Shown: positions 1-9,322 of the stretch, in pieces
How the letters are laid out: each line of letters begins with the position of its first letter
Position numbering within the stretch: position 1 is the stretch's first letter
Notes under the pieces: model-generated
Databases searched by the model: none
The model's input: only the letters and a program-made list of their open reading frames with translations
What the model was told of the DNA's origin: nothing
Source of the DNA: Penium margaritaceum
Taxonomy: Eukaryota; Streptophyta; Zygnematophyceae; Desmidiales; Peniaceae
Direction: 5' to 3'
DNA length: 27,438 nucleotides
NCBI GenBank assembly: GCA_023375785.1
Contig: SZWC01026005.1
Span: 6,068 to 33,505 of the forward strand
Program-made: the position numbers and the translations under genes

Positions 1-69
1 GATATAGATATAGATATAGATATAGATATAGATATAGATATAGATATAGATATAGATATAGATATAGAT
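1..69. repeat. (GATATA)n microsatellite at window start
   Basis: Perfect hexamer array of eleven and a half units that begins at base 1, so its true left end lies outside the window. From 70 to about 145 it decays into an imperfect GATATA/GTATAT mixture. No gene is associated with it. Confidence 0.98.
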
Positions 70-145
70 TAACATATATGTGAATATGGATATGGGTATA
101 GTTATAGATATGCATACGTATATGTATGTAGATGTTGATGTAGAA

Positions 146-789
146 TTCAAAACATTGTGATTTTTTTGTGTGATCTATCAAAAGCGTAGGCTATTCATAA
201 AATAGGATACAATGAATGTATTCTATAGGGTGATGAGGAAATGTGTAGTTAAATATGGAATCGTTTTACAAGTTTTAGGACTTACTAGGTCGGTTTAAGG
301 TTTAGGGTCGGTTCTTTCATTGAATGGGCACGTGCGTTTGTGTCACAAAACAACTTCGGACTCTGTAGGCTTGAATTGAAGTTATACCTCTTAGTCACTT
401 ACTTTTGAAGTGTTTTCCTGCATCAATAATTGAGCTACATGTGGTGAGGAAGGGTGTGTATGTAATGGAGGGATCGACGCCTGGGGTGGGAACGAGGACG
501 GCGGTGGGATCAGGGGCGGATGCGAGGGCGAGGTTGTGTTGATAACATGAAAGCCGTGATATTGGCAAGTGGAGGGGATCCCTCCCCTTTGCCGAAATTC
601 ATCAAAATTGGCCATCGATGGTTGATTTTCGCCGATCGCTAATTATCGAGAGAGAAAGAGATCTTCAGAGATAGAGAGAGAAGTTTAGGGAGAAAGGGAA
701 ATAGAGATGGAAAAAGGGAGAAATCTAGACAGAGAGATACAATTTCTTTTAAAACTAAAAGTACATGGATATACTTATGAGAAAATTCA
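146..789. other. Unrecognised stretch, no gene seen
   Basis: AT-rich sequence followed, from about 641 to 720, by a purine-rich GAGA/GGGAAA tract. The open frames on both strands are short and have a composition like the surrounding DNA. I see no RNA gene, LTR edge or recognisable protein motif. Confidence 0.5.
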
Positions 790-1098
790 ATGTTTCAACC
801 TATTCCACATGTTTCTTTACGAAATAGAAAACATAGCCATTTGGTTCCTCAGTATCGGATTGTTCTTAGGAGACTTTCAACCGTCCCACGGACCGAGGTA
901 GTGTATCGATCTTTTTGTCATTCTTCGGTGGAGTATCGCAATGGGTATGCGAGGTATAAAAGTTTCCTTAGTACTCAATTTCTCCGCGATGAACATCCAG
1001 AGTATTATTTTGTAACAGTGGCCCTCAGAAGTATGCATTTGGTGGACGTTAGAGTTTTTTTTAACCCAAAGCAGCCACTGCATTCATTTTCTGTGTAG
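790..1098 (+). CDS. Unidentified 102-codon open frame
   Basis: An ATG-started open frame ends in TAG at 1096-1098. The predicted product is basic and hydrophobic, rich in Arg, Phe, His and Val (for example the stretch HPEYYFVTVALRSMHLVDV). I do not recognise a family. Nothing around it (splice sites, neighbours, codon bias) confirms translation, and the flanking DNA is repeat-like, so it could be a fragment of a decayed element or simply chance. The frame is longer than most in this stretch, which is the only reason to list it. Confidence 0.15.
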   Translation: MFQPIPHVSLRNRKHSHLVPQYRIVLRRLSTVPRTEVVYRSFCHSSVEYRNGYARYKSFLSTQFLRDEHPEYYFVTVALRSMHLVDVRVFFNPKQPLHSFSV

Positions 1099-2506
1099 TT
1101 GTGGTACACTGTAAATTAGTTGCGAGAACAGTGGTTATGTGGCAAAAGTACCCCACTACTTAACTATTTTGTTTTTTAGCTAGTATGCCATATTGGTAGA
1201 TTCACCCCCGCTGCACCATTACAGTGGAAGCTTACAGCCTGGCTGTGCATCTACAACCAGCGATCACATAGGTTAGTTACCCACGAGCACATAGTCTCAA
1301 GGGTTATGCAAAATTCCTATGAAACGGAGAGGATTCCATTCGCAACCGTGTGAAAAGGGGGTTCATGGAAAGTTGTTACACAGAACACTGAAATGGAGAA
1401 CATTCCACAAACCAGCTTTGTGTCCACCTTTTTTGTCACCAATTGAGGTACGGGAAATACCTCAGCCCCTAAAAAAACACCGGGGCTGATATCCACTCAC
1501 AAGGGATGGCATAATGGTGGATAAGATTAAACTCTTTAGTACTTCCTAAAACAGGGAAAATACTGAAAACATCCAAAGAAGGATTTTGGGCCCATTCAAC
1601 ATTCAATTACAAAGGCCAACATGACACATATGTTGGAATCAAAGGAATTGAGACGAATTCATAATCTGTTGCCTTTATTCGCCGATAAGAGAGAATGAAA
1701 ACCAGATTTTTTTGGGAGTAATGATGGGGAGGTGGCCAATAACTTTGGCACTCAGGAAACAAAAGAATTTGCCCATTGATTTTATCATATGAGATGAAAC
1801 ATAATAGAGCAAATAACAATCAACCAAGTAGAGCTGAATGCGAGCGGCTCAAGGGTTCCAAAAAGGATATCAATCCATCATGATAAGAATTTGGGGAAGA
1901 CATTGCGATGAATTGAATGAAGAACAACAGTTAGAGTACATAGTTTTGACTTGGGTGGAAGCATATTCAATTGGTCTCATCTTGCCAGGGAAAATGACAA
2001 AGACCACCTTAATCCCACTTCATCGATAGTAAGCAAAGAGGTAGTAGATTAGATCAGAAAAGGATTCAGGTAATGTTCTTCATTGTGCGCATAGCAAAAG
2101 ATAATTTGGATGTTTTGGATTATTGGAAGTCAAATGAATTGGTTCGTGGATGTATCTTTCCTACCAATTCTATTCGCATGACAACTGAAAGGACAAGTTT
2201 GTAAGGAGTCATGGCTGTACTTCAAGAAGGGTTGGAAGGGTACAAACAAGGAGATGCGAGGTTACAGACAGGCAGCAAGGCAGCCCAGTGAAAAGACTGT
2301 ACGTGTTCACAAAAAGAATGGTTAACAAGTTTTTGATTGCCATGCGTGCGCGGGACCAAGGTGGGGGTGCAACTTATAGAAGGACAATACAAGAAAGGCT
2401 CGCTGTTGTGATGGGGAGGACAATGATAGAAGGAAGACAATAGATGTTAGGAGGCCAATGAAGTCCTCAATCATGAAGTTGGTGATAATCAATGTTAACG
2501 GAATTG
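1099..2506. other. Unrecognised stretch upstream of the copia 5' LTR
   Basis: No recognisable gene. A 63-codon open frame at 1838-2029 on the plus strand (contains ELNEEQQLEYIVLTWVEAYS) reads somewhat like protein but matches nothing I know. Two adjacent small hairpins lie at 1445-1489. The final bases, AATTG at 2502-2506, directly precede the LTR start and would be one half of the expected 5 bp target duplication; the partner is lost in the assembly gap. Confidence 0.4.
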
Positions 2507-2600
2507 TGTTGGTGTTGTGTCCAGTCCCTGGCCTCTCACATCTAGTATGCCCTCTTGTCTCACCCCACATGCTCACACACACACACACACACGTACATGG
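2507..2600 (+). repeat. Copia 5' LTR, first part
   Basis: Bases 2507-2582 align with 11011-11086, the start of the 3' LTR, with about five mismatches in 76 positions, including the shared block CCTGGCCTCTCACATCTAG. The LTR starts with TG. The similarity fades after the CA repeat (2574-2592) near 2600-2617, where foreign DNA begins. Confidence 0.88.
2574..2592. repeat. (CA)n microsatellite inside the LTR
   Basis: About nine CA units. The homologous place in the 3' LTR (around 11080-11087) has only about four, so the tract expanded in this LTR after insertion or shrank in the other. Confidence 0.9.
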
Positions 2601-2607
2601 AATGAAA

Positions 2608-2629
2608 TGACGTAGCTCCCGCTACGTCA
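2608..2629. repeat. Perfect 9 bp hairpin at the edge of the LTR insertion
   Basis: TGACGTAGC, a TCCC loop, then GCTACGTCA: a perfect 9 bp stem with a 4 nt loop. It sits a few bases inside the left boundary of the DNA that splits the 5' LTR. A terminal hairpin is a Helitron 3' trait, but the CTRR end that a Helitron needs is not visible, so the role is unknown. Confidence 0.7.
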
Positions 2630-2930
2630 GCCAAAGCATGGCACCCCAATCCAGCCCCTCAGTTGATGGTCCGCCGAGGCACCCTCACACATCAAGGACC
2701 CATCAAAATGCCTTTCCGGAGGCGTAGACGTCTTTAAACATAGTGGCGGTGCCCCCTACGCCTTTGGGGTGCATTTTTTATGATTTAATCATCAAGTTTG
2801 GCGATGGGAATCGATGTGGTTTCAAACCTGTCCACGGACCTGCCATCGGAATTTTGTCTAAATCCCCGAGTAGCAAACTATACTACTGAGTTTCGGACTC
2901 CAGGCCAGGACTTTGGCTATCCTTCAGTAA

Positions 2931-3377
2931 CAACCTGTACTACTAACATTCGGCGGATCATTCACCGCATCGACTCGGCGGTCCTCTGGGGCAAAAACAC
3001 CAGATATATGTAAAGCATTTTCAACAAGTTTAGGAAATATATCTGATTTTAGGTTTGTTGATTTTTTAGTGAATGATGAAGAAACAGAAGGTTTTGAAAA
3101 TTTAAAAGATATTGATAAAAAAATAGAATTCTTTAAAACAGCAAAATTGAAAGGAAAAGACGTTATTAAAGAATGTGAAATTTTCTTCGTTGATGATTCA
3201 GTTGAAAAAATTGATTTTGTTCCGGTGGATGTTTCACTGGCTGTCGAACCGCGGCCGACTTTCCGAGCCGCGGCGCACACCCCAACTTTGGAAGCCCGTA
3301 TCTACCTCGTTACTTGTCCGATTTCAGTGAAACAACTTGCACCAAATTCAACAGCTCGTCAAACCTCAGGAACTTAA
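2931..3377 (+). CDS. Unidentified open frame with an AT-rich core
   Basis: The frame is open from just after a stop at 2928-2930 to TAA at 3375-3377, about 148 codons, with no clear ATG start near the beginning. The middle part (about 3012-3237) encodes an acidic/lysine-rich, soluble-looking sequence, for example NDEETEGFENLKDIDKKIEF and a later KECEIFFVDDSVEKIDFV, with A/T at nearly every third codon position. The flanking 80-140 bases on each side are GC-rich and encode nothing I recognise. The opposite strand is also open over 2924-3280, but its product is a low-complexity Ser/Lys/Phe string, so the plus strand is preferred. Family unknown. It lies within the DNA that interrupts the copia LTR and may be a fragment carried by that insertion. 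Confidence 0.35.
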   Translation, partial: QPVLLTFGGSFTASTRRSSGAKTPDICKAFSTSLGNISDFRFVDFLVNDEETEGFENLKDIDKKIEFFKTAKLKGKDVIKECEIFFVDDSVEKIDFVPVDVSLAVEPRPTFRAAAHTPTLEARIYLVTCPISVKQLAPNSTARQTSGT

Positions 3378-3495
3378 TGCAATCTGGATTTGGAATACTC
3401 CTCAGGCATCTAGACTAAATTTCGAGGATTTTCCCCTCTAGCAACTTGTCGAAGCCCCCCATCGCAGCCTCGGGCATGCTAATGGGCAAAGAGAC

Positions 3496-3780
3496 GACAG
3501 TCCTCTCTCAAGTCTGGCGCAGTTTCTGGCACCTCTCTTACCAGGCAGTCACCAAGCTCTCTTGGAGGACTCCCAGGAATGACCTATTGATCTCCAATTT
3601 CTTCTCATGAGTATTGTGCTAGGATGTGGAAGAGGCTAGACCTCGTACACTTTGATTGCCTTGGTCTGCCTCATGTTGCTTGCGTGTGGGTTTTTTGGGG
3701 AAGCTACATATCTCATGGGTGCTGATCCTTATGGGGCCACTGTGTGGGCCTTTGGTCATACACCAGTGAGTAGCCACTTT
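3496..3780 (+). repeat. Copia 5' LTR, second part
   Basis: Bases 3499-3621 align without gaps worth noting to 11126-11247, with about 20 mismatches in 122 positions; shared blocks include GGAATGACCT and TTGATCTCC. Past 3621 the partner sequence falls in the assembly gap, so the LTR's right end can only be placed loosely at about 3740-3790. No convincing primer binding site is visible; TGGTCATACACC (near 3752) and TGGTTAATGCCG (near 3781) are weak candidates beginning with the required TGG. Confidence 0.75.
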
Positions 3781-5685
3781 TGGTTAATGCCGAAAGGTCA
3801 GGCTTGACCCTCGGGTGGTGGCACAACCTCGCTCAGCTTGATGCTCAATGCGAGCTGTGCACTTACCGGCTCTTACACGCTCACTCCCCTTCGTAACACT
3901 TGTCTTTGTTGTTTCGAAGCGAACTTTCACATCTATTGCGTGTGTTTCCCGTGGGGTTCTCCCCACTCTCTCGCCCTCCACACACGATGCACTAGAAAAT
4001 CCCATGGAAACTACTAGTATCAGGGTAGTGAGGGCCTACCTCATTGCCTGCATTCCTTGGACCTTCGATTGGCTCATTCTTATCACACCATGTGCTTGTC
4101 ACACCCAGTGGGGCTTCCACCCAGTGGTCTCTGCCACCTCGCTGGTCAATGTCGTTGTGACGGTGACTGCTCTCCTCTTGCAGCCTTCTCTTGTTGGTCT
4201 CCGTCTAGCTTTTGCCACAAGGGACCTACTCACGTTGGTTATGGAGTGCGGAATGTGGACCTGCCTCATCCTGACGTCATTTTGACAAGAGGCCTGTACC
4301 CTCTGGTGCCACAGTGAGCACTATAGCCTTGTCTGTTGCACAATTTGCGGACTATGCCACACCCACCTTCTGTCTTCACATCTTGGATGCATTAGAGCCG
4401 CCACAATCGCATTCTGGCTTCTTGTCCCGCACAGAACCTGTCGCAATAGCTGCTGCAGCTGCGGCAGCCGTCGTGAGTTGTCACCCGATAGTGAGGCAGA
4501 CATCGCAAAAGCACACGGCCACTGCAGCCACACCCTGCCCCTTTGAACTATGTGGACTCTTTTACATCCAACAGAGTATGTGCGATCCTACATGTCTTGT
4601 GCATCATGCATGTTCGGCTGCCACTGCAGTCCCTATACTACGTACCTTGGATTCATTGCCTCCTAACAAGCCTCTCCTGACGAGCTCGACTCACCACGCA
4701 CGGCTGGGAGGGAGGCGGCACGTGAAGCAAGCCTCCGAGGGAAGGACTTGATGGTGTATGACACGCCATCACTGCAAGATGATCCTACTATCCAACGGTG
4801 GCAACGCATGTTGTCCTCAGACTACTGGCATGCTGACACTACCTACTGGAAAGAGTCAGAGGATCATGAGATGGATCAACAAGTATACACGGCTGACAAC
4901 CTGCCTTCCACGCTGTTACCACCGCCAGGTATACAACCCATTGGTGCAAACCCTCCTCCTGACTCTTCCCCTTCTCCTGGTCTTGCAGCTGCTACCAAGG
5001 CCGAGGCCTTGGTGACACGGGAGGTCCCAGGCTGTGTGCCAGATTGCCATCATACACCAACCACATCGGCTTGGCAGATGCTGTCCTTCACGCACTTGCC
5101 GGTGCAACGGCCACCTCCTCTGCAACCGCACGGGCCAGCAGGGATGCAACGTAAACTGTTGTGGAAAGAGCAATAGCGGCCTACTCTGAGACGGCGGCCT
5201 CTCTTAATCTCTTCGCCGCCGCCTTCGCCAAAATTTCTACTCAAGTGAGTGTGGCAACCTCAGCCGTGGGGACAGCCACCACCACTATAGTAGATACTAC
5301 ATCCAGTACTGTCAATTCCATCCATGCATCCACTACTATTGCAGTCCTCACTCCTACGTGTGCATTCCGCACTCTCATCCAGCATGCCACAACTGGTGCA
5401 CTCATTGCATCTGCGGCAGCAGTAGTGGAAAGTGCTACCATCACTTGGCTTTTGTGCACGGTTGTTGTGATTTCTACCTGGGTTGTAGTGCTGGCATCCT
5501 CAGCCACAACAGTGGTGCCGCTGCTCTTTGCTCTTCTTACACACTGTTGGCTGGGAAGCTCCTCCACCTCTCACCCTCCCTTCACCACATTTGTTTTTTT
5601 CTATCCTCGTACACTACATTCTCATTCCTCCATTCTTCCTTAGTGCACACTACTCTCACCGGACTCTTGCTCATACTCTTGCACC
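3781..5685 (+). other. Copia leader region between 5' LTR and Gag start
   Basis: About 1.9 kb, pyrimidine-rich on the plus strand, between the 5' LTR and the first plausible Gag methionine at 5686. It holds a Cys-rich/acidic coding-like stretch (listed separately) and, at about 5161-5560, a low-complexity stretch whose translation is dominated by Ala, Thr, Ser and Val. The minus-strand copia fragment elsewhere in the window has a comparable Ala-rich stretch before its Gag core, so part of this leader may be a decayed Gag amino-terminal extension. Confidence 0.45.
4572..5176 (+). pseudogene. Unidentified Cys-rich and acidic coding-like fragment
   Basis: One plus-strand frame runs from about 4572 through a single stop (TAA at 4666-4668) to the stop at 5174-5176. 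The first part is cysteine-rich (SCASCMFGCHCSP). After the stop comes a charged segment followed by an acidic one (LQDDPTIQRWQRMLSSDYWH, then KESEDHEMDQQ) and a Pro-rich tail. Such a mixed, non-repetitive composition looks like real former protein. I do not recognise the family; it could be sequence captured by the retroelement or an extra frame in its leader. It overlaps the start of the Ala/Thr-rich stretch at 5161. Confidence 0.35.
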
Positions 5686-6144
5686 ATGCCTGCTTCAGAG
5701 GAAACCATTGCGGCCTTTCTGGCTGCACTTGGTAAAGCATAGACCGCACGTCATAGAGTGGAGGATGAAATCCAGAATGGACCGGATTCCCATAGCAAGT
5801 TGGCCACCATAGTGGCCAGCAATGTGATGAAAAGACTTTGTTCTATCCCAACGATCACTGAAGTGATTCTTGTTGATGGTGGGATGTCCTCCACAGGCTC
5901 CTCCAACCCTGCTGGTGCTGCAGTTGACTCCTCCACTCCATTCCTCTCTGCTACAAATCTTGCTTGCATACATCTTCCTTACCTGCAGAAGGACTTTGAA
6001 AGCTCTCCCACATAATTCACCTCCAAACTCACCGTCGGCTCTGTCCGCTTTGTACGCACCGGCTCTGACCAGCTGCTGTCTTTCCAGAGTGTTAGCATTG
6101 TCTGCTTTGTTGGCCATAGTAGATACCTGTTCCTCCCTAATGTT
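5686..6144 (+). pseudogene. Copia Gag start and protease-region remnant (copy A)
   Basis: ATG at 5686 opens MPASEETIAAFLAALGKA and then meets TAG at 5740; the frame continues to a TAG-type stop at 6013-6015. An amino-terminal start of this kind suits a copia Gag, but the Gag core and zinc knuckle are missing, so there is a large internal deletion. The following AAVDSSTPF may be the worn protease Asp-Ser-Gly motif (inference), and after the stop the same frame runs into the conserved protease-to-integrase linker that ends in LFLPN before the N at 6145. The sequence is repeated as copy B from 6146. Confidence 0.5.
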
Positions 6145-6145
6145 N

Positions 6146-6752
6146 CCATCGATTACTGAAGTGATTCTTGTTGATGGTGGGATGTCCTCCACAGTCTCCT
6201 CCAACCCTGCCGGTGCTGCAGTTGACTCCTCCACTCCATTCCTCTCTGCTACAACTCTTGCTTGCATACATCTTCCTTACCTGCAGAAGGACTTTGAAAG
6301 CTCTCCCACATAATTCACCTCCAAACTCACCGTCGGCTCTGTCCGCTTTGTACGCACCGGCTCTGACCAGCTGCTGTCTTTCCAGAGTGTTAGCATTGTC
6401 TGCTTTGTTGGCCATAGTAGATACCTGTTCCTCCCTAATATTCTTTACATGCCTGATCGCAAGGTTAGCCTCCTCTCTGTCACCACCCTTGATGACCAGC
6501 GCATGGACTTCACGTCCAACCATGACATGGATACCATTTCTTTTCACTCCTCTGGTCGTGTGGTTTTCTGTGGACTTTGCTATGATTGCCTGTTTCACAC
6601 TCCCCCATCATTTTTGTCGTCATCTGTTGCCTCTGCCCTTGTCCATGTTCCTCCCACTCTCTCTCCTGAGCATGCTGTTGGATTTTACATAACAGAATCT
6701 TTAGGGATCTTCAGATGAGGTACTCTGATGGTTCAACTCTCTGGTACTATAC
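6146..6752 (+). pseudogene. Copia protease/linker remnant (copy B, second contig)
   Basis: Bases 6146-6442 repeat 5848-6144 at an offset of 298 with only scattered differences, then continue past the point where copy A stops. The translation contains MPDRKVSLLSVTTLDDQ, the hallmark segment before the copia GAG-pre-integrase domain (consensus LYVPxLxxNLLSV). It is flanked by single Ns at 6145 and 6753, so it appears to be a separate contig, allele or paralogue placed between two halves of one locus rather than a true tandem repeat. Confidence 0.6.
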
Positions 6753-6753
6753 N

Positions 6754-6992
6754 TCCAGAGTGTTAGCATTGTCTGCTTTGTTGGCCATAGTAGATACCTG
6801 TTCCTCCCTAATGTTGTTTACGTGCCTGATCGCAAGGTTAGCCTCCTCTCTGTCACCACCCTTGATGACCAGCGCATGGACTTCACGTCCAACCATGACA
6901 TGGATACCATCTCTTTTCACTCCTCTGGTCGTGTGGTTTTCTGTGGACTTTGCTATGATTGCCTGTTTCACACTCCCCCATCATTTTTGTCG
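6754..6992 (+). pseudogene. Copia protease/linker remnant (copy C)
   Basis: Repeats 6381-6619 at an offset of 373, again coding the LLSVTTLDDQ linker, here preceded by VYVPDRK. Its first 62 bases are identical to the last 62 bases of copy A (6083-6144), and it carries the same variant (AATGTTGTTTACGTG) that copy A breaks off in. Copies A and C therefore look like one molecule. Bounded by Ns at 6753 and 6993. Confidence 0.65.
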
Positions 6993-6993
6993 N

Positions 6994-7820
6994 TATGAAC
7001 TGAAGGCACAGTTACACGACTCGTCTCACAAGCTTTCCAACGGTACCAAGCTTGTTCAAAATGGTTACACACAGACAAAGTAATAGGAAATACAAACCTA
7101 CAGCTACTTATCTGTGTACACTAGCTAGGAGCAGAAAAGTACAAGTATTGGCACAGTCCGGTCTCCTTGTATCTTCACAGGATCTTCCGGACACCGCTCG
7201 ATGATCTCCGATCATCGGCAGACCGAGGTTGGCGGATGCCCAGCGCCCTCGGTGCGATCCACGAACGAGGTCGTCCGGATCTGCGGTAGCTTCTTCATGA
7301 CCATCGATCTGGCTTGGGTATTTGTCTCACGATGATGGACTGACCGCACCTCTCGTTTCAGCGATGGCGCTGATCAATCCAACTGCCCTCGCAGGATGCC
7401 TGACCACAGGATCCATCTTTAGAAAGAGGAATATCTTCCGCGTCTCCTTGTTCCTTGCCACGTCAGCAGCCTCGGAGTCGAGAGGAGCTCACGCTCGCAC
7501 TCTCGCCTCGTCTGCCAGACCACACATCCTGTTGGTCCAAAACCTGCCCAAATATATGGCTTCCGGTAGGGTTATTCCATCAGCTCTCCCGAGCTCCAAT
7601 AGGATGAGTAGAGAGAGTAGGGCTACAGATGGATGGATCAGTGGGACGCCTAAAGAGGCCTGCCCACAGCCATACCATACCCCGCCATGTAGGATAGACA
7701 GGAGGGTCGAGAGAGAGATGGGGATCTCTCTCTCGGCCCTCTTGTTTTTTCTTTTTGTTGATGTTGTGCCGAGCCCAGTAGATCATTGGATCGAGATAAT
7801 CTGACGGCTGTCCTTTTTCC
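6994..7820. other. Non-coding segment of unclear origin inside the copia element
   Basis: Starts right after the N at 6993 and shows no copia protein similarity. GC-rich, with a polypurine GAGAGAGA hairpin-like stretch near 7695-7735 (GGGTCGAGAGAGAGATGGG followed by CTCTCTCTCGGCC). At 7031-7070 it has a block beginning CTTTCCAACGGTACCAAG that resembles a motif common in plant LTR and UTR sequences (see 22271-22323). It replaces the place where the GAG-pre-integrase histidines should be. Most likely a nested or misjoined piece of another retroelement (inference). Confidence 0.4.
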
Positions 7821-7935
7821 AACACATGCTGATCTCTTGCATTGCTGACTCTGTCACATCTACACGTCCGCCATTGCCTGACTCTTGCACCTGTAGCGTG
7901 CCGCTGGCCTTGATCCCACCACGTCTGCACCTCTA

Positions 7936-8644
7936 TGTTTTGCTACTTGTATTGACTGTGCTCGTGGAAAAATGCATCTCTCTCCTTTCTCGACGACCGA
8001 TACCACCACCTCTCATCCTCTTGGTCTCGTGCATGCTTATGTCATGGGTCCGTTGCCTCATGATTTTCTTGGTGGCCTTGGCTGGTACGTCCTTTGCTTG
8101 ACTGATGACTTCTCCCGCTGCAATTGGATCTTTGCCCTGTGTCAGAATAGTGACATGATTGACATCCTCGAGGCTTGGCTTCCCCCAAGCTGAATGTGCA
8201 TGCCTTCGTTCACTCTGGGTCTTCCGCTGTTACCAAGATGGTGAATTAGTTGGTCCTACCTCTTGCTTCCTTCAGTCTCGTGGTGTACGCATGGAATCAT
8301 CTGCTCTCTACACGCTGAAGCAAAATGGCGTGTCTGAATGCTGGAACCGTACTCTAGCTGATGGTGTTCGCTCTATCCTCTCTGCCTCTGATCTGTTTTT
8401 TCTCTTCGCCTTTATGGCTATGTCCTACATGACGTGGGTGTGGAACCGTGTTCCCCACGAACCTCTCCCTTGTCATGTCACTCCTTTTGAGTGCTGGACT
8501 GGTCATCGGGCTGATTTTTTACTTGCACAAGTCTGGGACTTGGTTGCCACTGTCTGGCTTCCTTCTGATCACCGTGACGGAAAACTGTCCTCTTATGGAC
8601 ACCTCTGTGTGTTCCTTGGTGTTTCCCCTTTTTCCAAAGCCTAG
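7936..8644 (+). pseudogene. Copia integrase, inactivated
   Basis: Starts in the end of the zinc-finger part (CFATCIDCARGK, 7936-7971) and runs into the integrase core: HPLGLVHAYVMGPLP, then LTDDFSRCNWIFAL, to a stop at 8191-8193. A frameshift moves the rest to the frame of 8159-8644, which carries FLQSRGVRMES, QNGVSECWNRTLADGVRS, then the domain end GKLSSYGHLCVFLGVSPFSKA. Of the catalytic D-D-E, the first Asp (normally in the VHADVMGP context) is Tyr at 8038-8040, the second is probably the Asp at 8237-8239 (YQDGEL), and the Glu is present at 8336-8338. The upstream zinc-binding histidines are absent. The enzyme normally joins retrotransposon DNA to the genome; this copy cannot. Confidence 0.92.
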
Positions 8645-9322
8645 CACTTCTGGGACCTTTGCGCTATCGTGTCATTGAGTCACGTGATCCTCTCTTCTTT
8701 GAACACCTTTTTGAAAGTGACCTCCCTCGGTCTCCTCCCTCCTCTGCGCCCTTATGTTACACCACCCTCTCAGTTTGGAGGAGGTTCTCGGCCCCCTCCT
8801 CCTAGTGGGCCTGCTGCTGTCCCCTCGGTGCGTGACACAGAGCTCGGTTTCTCCCCTCCTTCTGTCACGGGCACCCTTGACACCTCTCAACGTGGCTCCC
8901 CTCCTGTGCCCTCCTCGTCCTCTCCTATGTCTACCATGAGTGGTCTTCCTCATGTGTCCTCTATTGTACCAGCTGATCCGATCCACTTCTCTTCTGCTGC
9001 CTCTGTGTCGCCTGCCACTTCCTCATCCACCATTGTGTCCCATCGTATGTCTCCTTACGTCCGTGGTGGCTGGCTTCATGCTGTAGCCTCTCAGCCCTGT
9101 ACCTATTCTTCCCACTCTCGTCCCTCTATCCCTCCAGGGCCCACTCCTGTTATCCCTGACATGGACCCTGGGGGAGAGCTCCAAATCTTGGTCTCTAATG
9201 AGCCCAGCCTGCGAGCCCTTAGACTCGCCTCCAGTGCTTTCCCCGTTGCTGCATCCATGGTCCACCCCAGTACTGCTCTTGGATATTCTCTTATCAAAAA
9301 AGATTTATGTTTGGTGCTTTGA
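8645..9322 (+). pseudogene. Copia integrase-RT linker, Pro/Ser-rich
   Basis: Just after the integrase core, the short block RVIESRDPLFFEHLF (about 8663-8710) matches the start of the copia integrase C-terminal region that follows the core. A continuous open frame at 8669-9322 then encodes a linker dominated by Pro, Ser, Thr and Val (for example SRPPPPSGPAAVPSV), the usual low-complexity spacer between integrase and reverse transcriptase in this family. The two parts are in different frames, so at least one frameshift lies near 8700. Confidence 0.7.

Larger units (their letters stand above)
2600..3495. mobile_element. Foreign insertion splitting the copia 5' LTR
   Basis: The 5' LTR matches the 3' LTR up to about 2600 and again from about 3495 (matching from 11125), while the 3' LTR bridges the two blocks with only about 35 bases. 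About 0.9 kb was therefore added to the 5' LTR after the copia element inserted, or much less likely lost from the 3' LTR. The insert is GC-rich at its ends and has an AT-rich core at about 3010-3230 with an open frame. I see no clean terminal inverted repeats or target duplication; GCACCCCAA at about 2643 and its complement at about 2764 form only a short internal inverted repeat. Element class is undetermined. Confidence 0.7.

Noticed and set aside
391..615. Minus-strand open frame rich in Pro/Ser/His
   Set aside because: Low complexity, opposite strand equally plausible, no motif or context; looks like chance in a biased region.
2638..2774. Possible small MITE bounded by GCACCCCAA and its complement
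   Set aside because: Only 9 bp of inverted repeat, no flanking target duplication, and arms diverge at once outside this core.
3848..4751. Long plus-strand frames (about 145 codons each) in the copia leader
   Set aside because: Hydrophobic/low-complexity products without motifs, and overlapping frames are also open; only the frame at 4572-5176 looks protein-like.
5241..5567. Minus-strand Val/Ala/Thr-rich frame
   Set aside because: Open because of low-complexity DNA; the copia element here reads on the plus strand.
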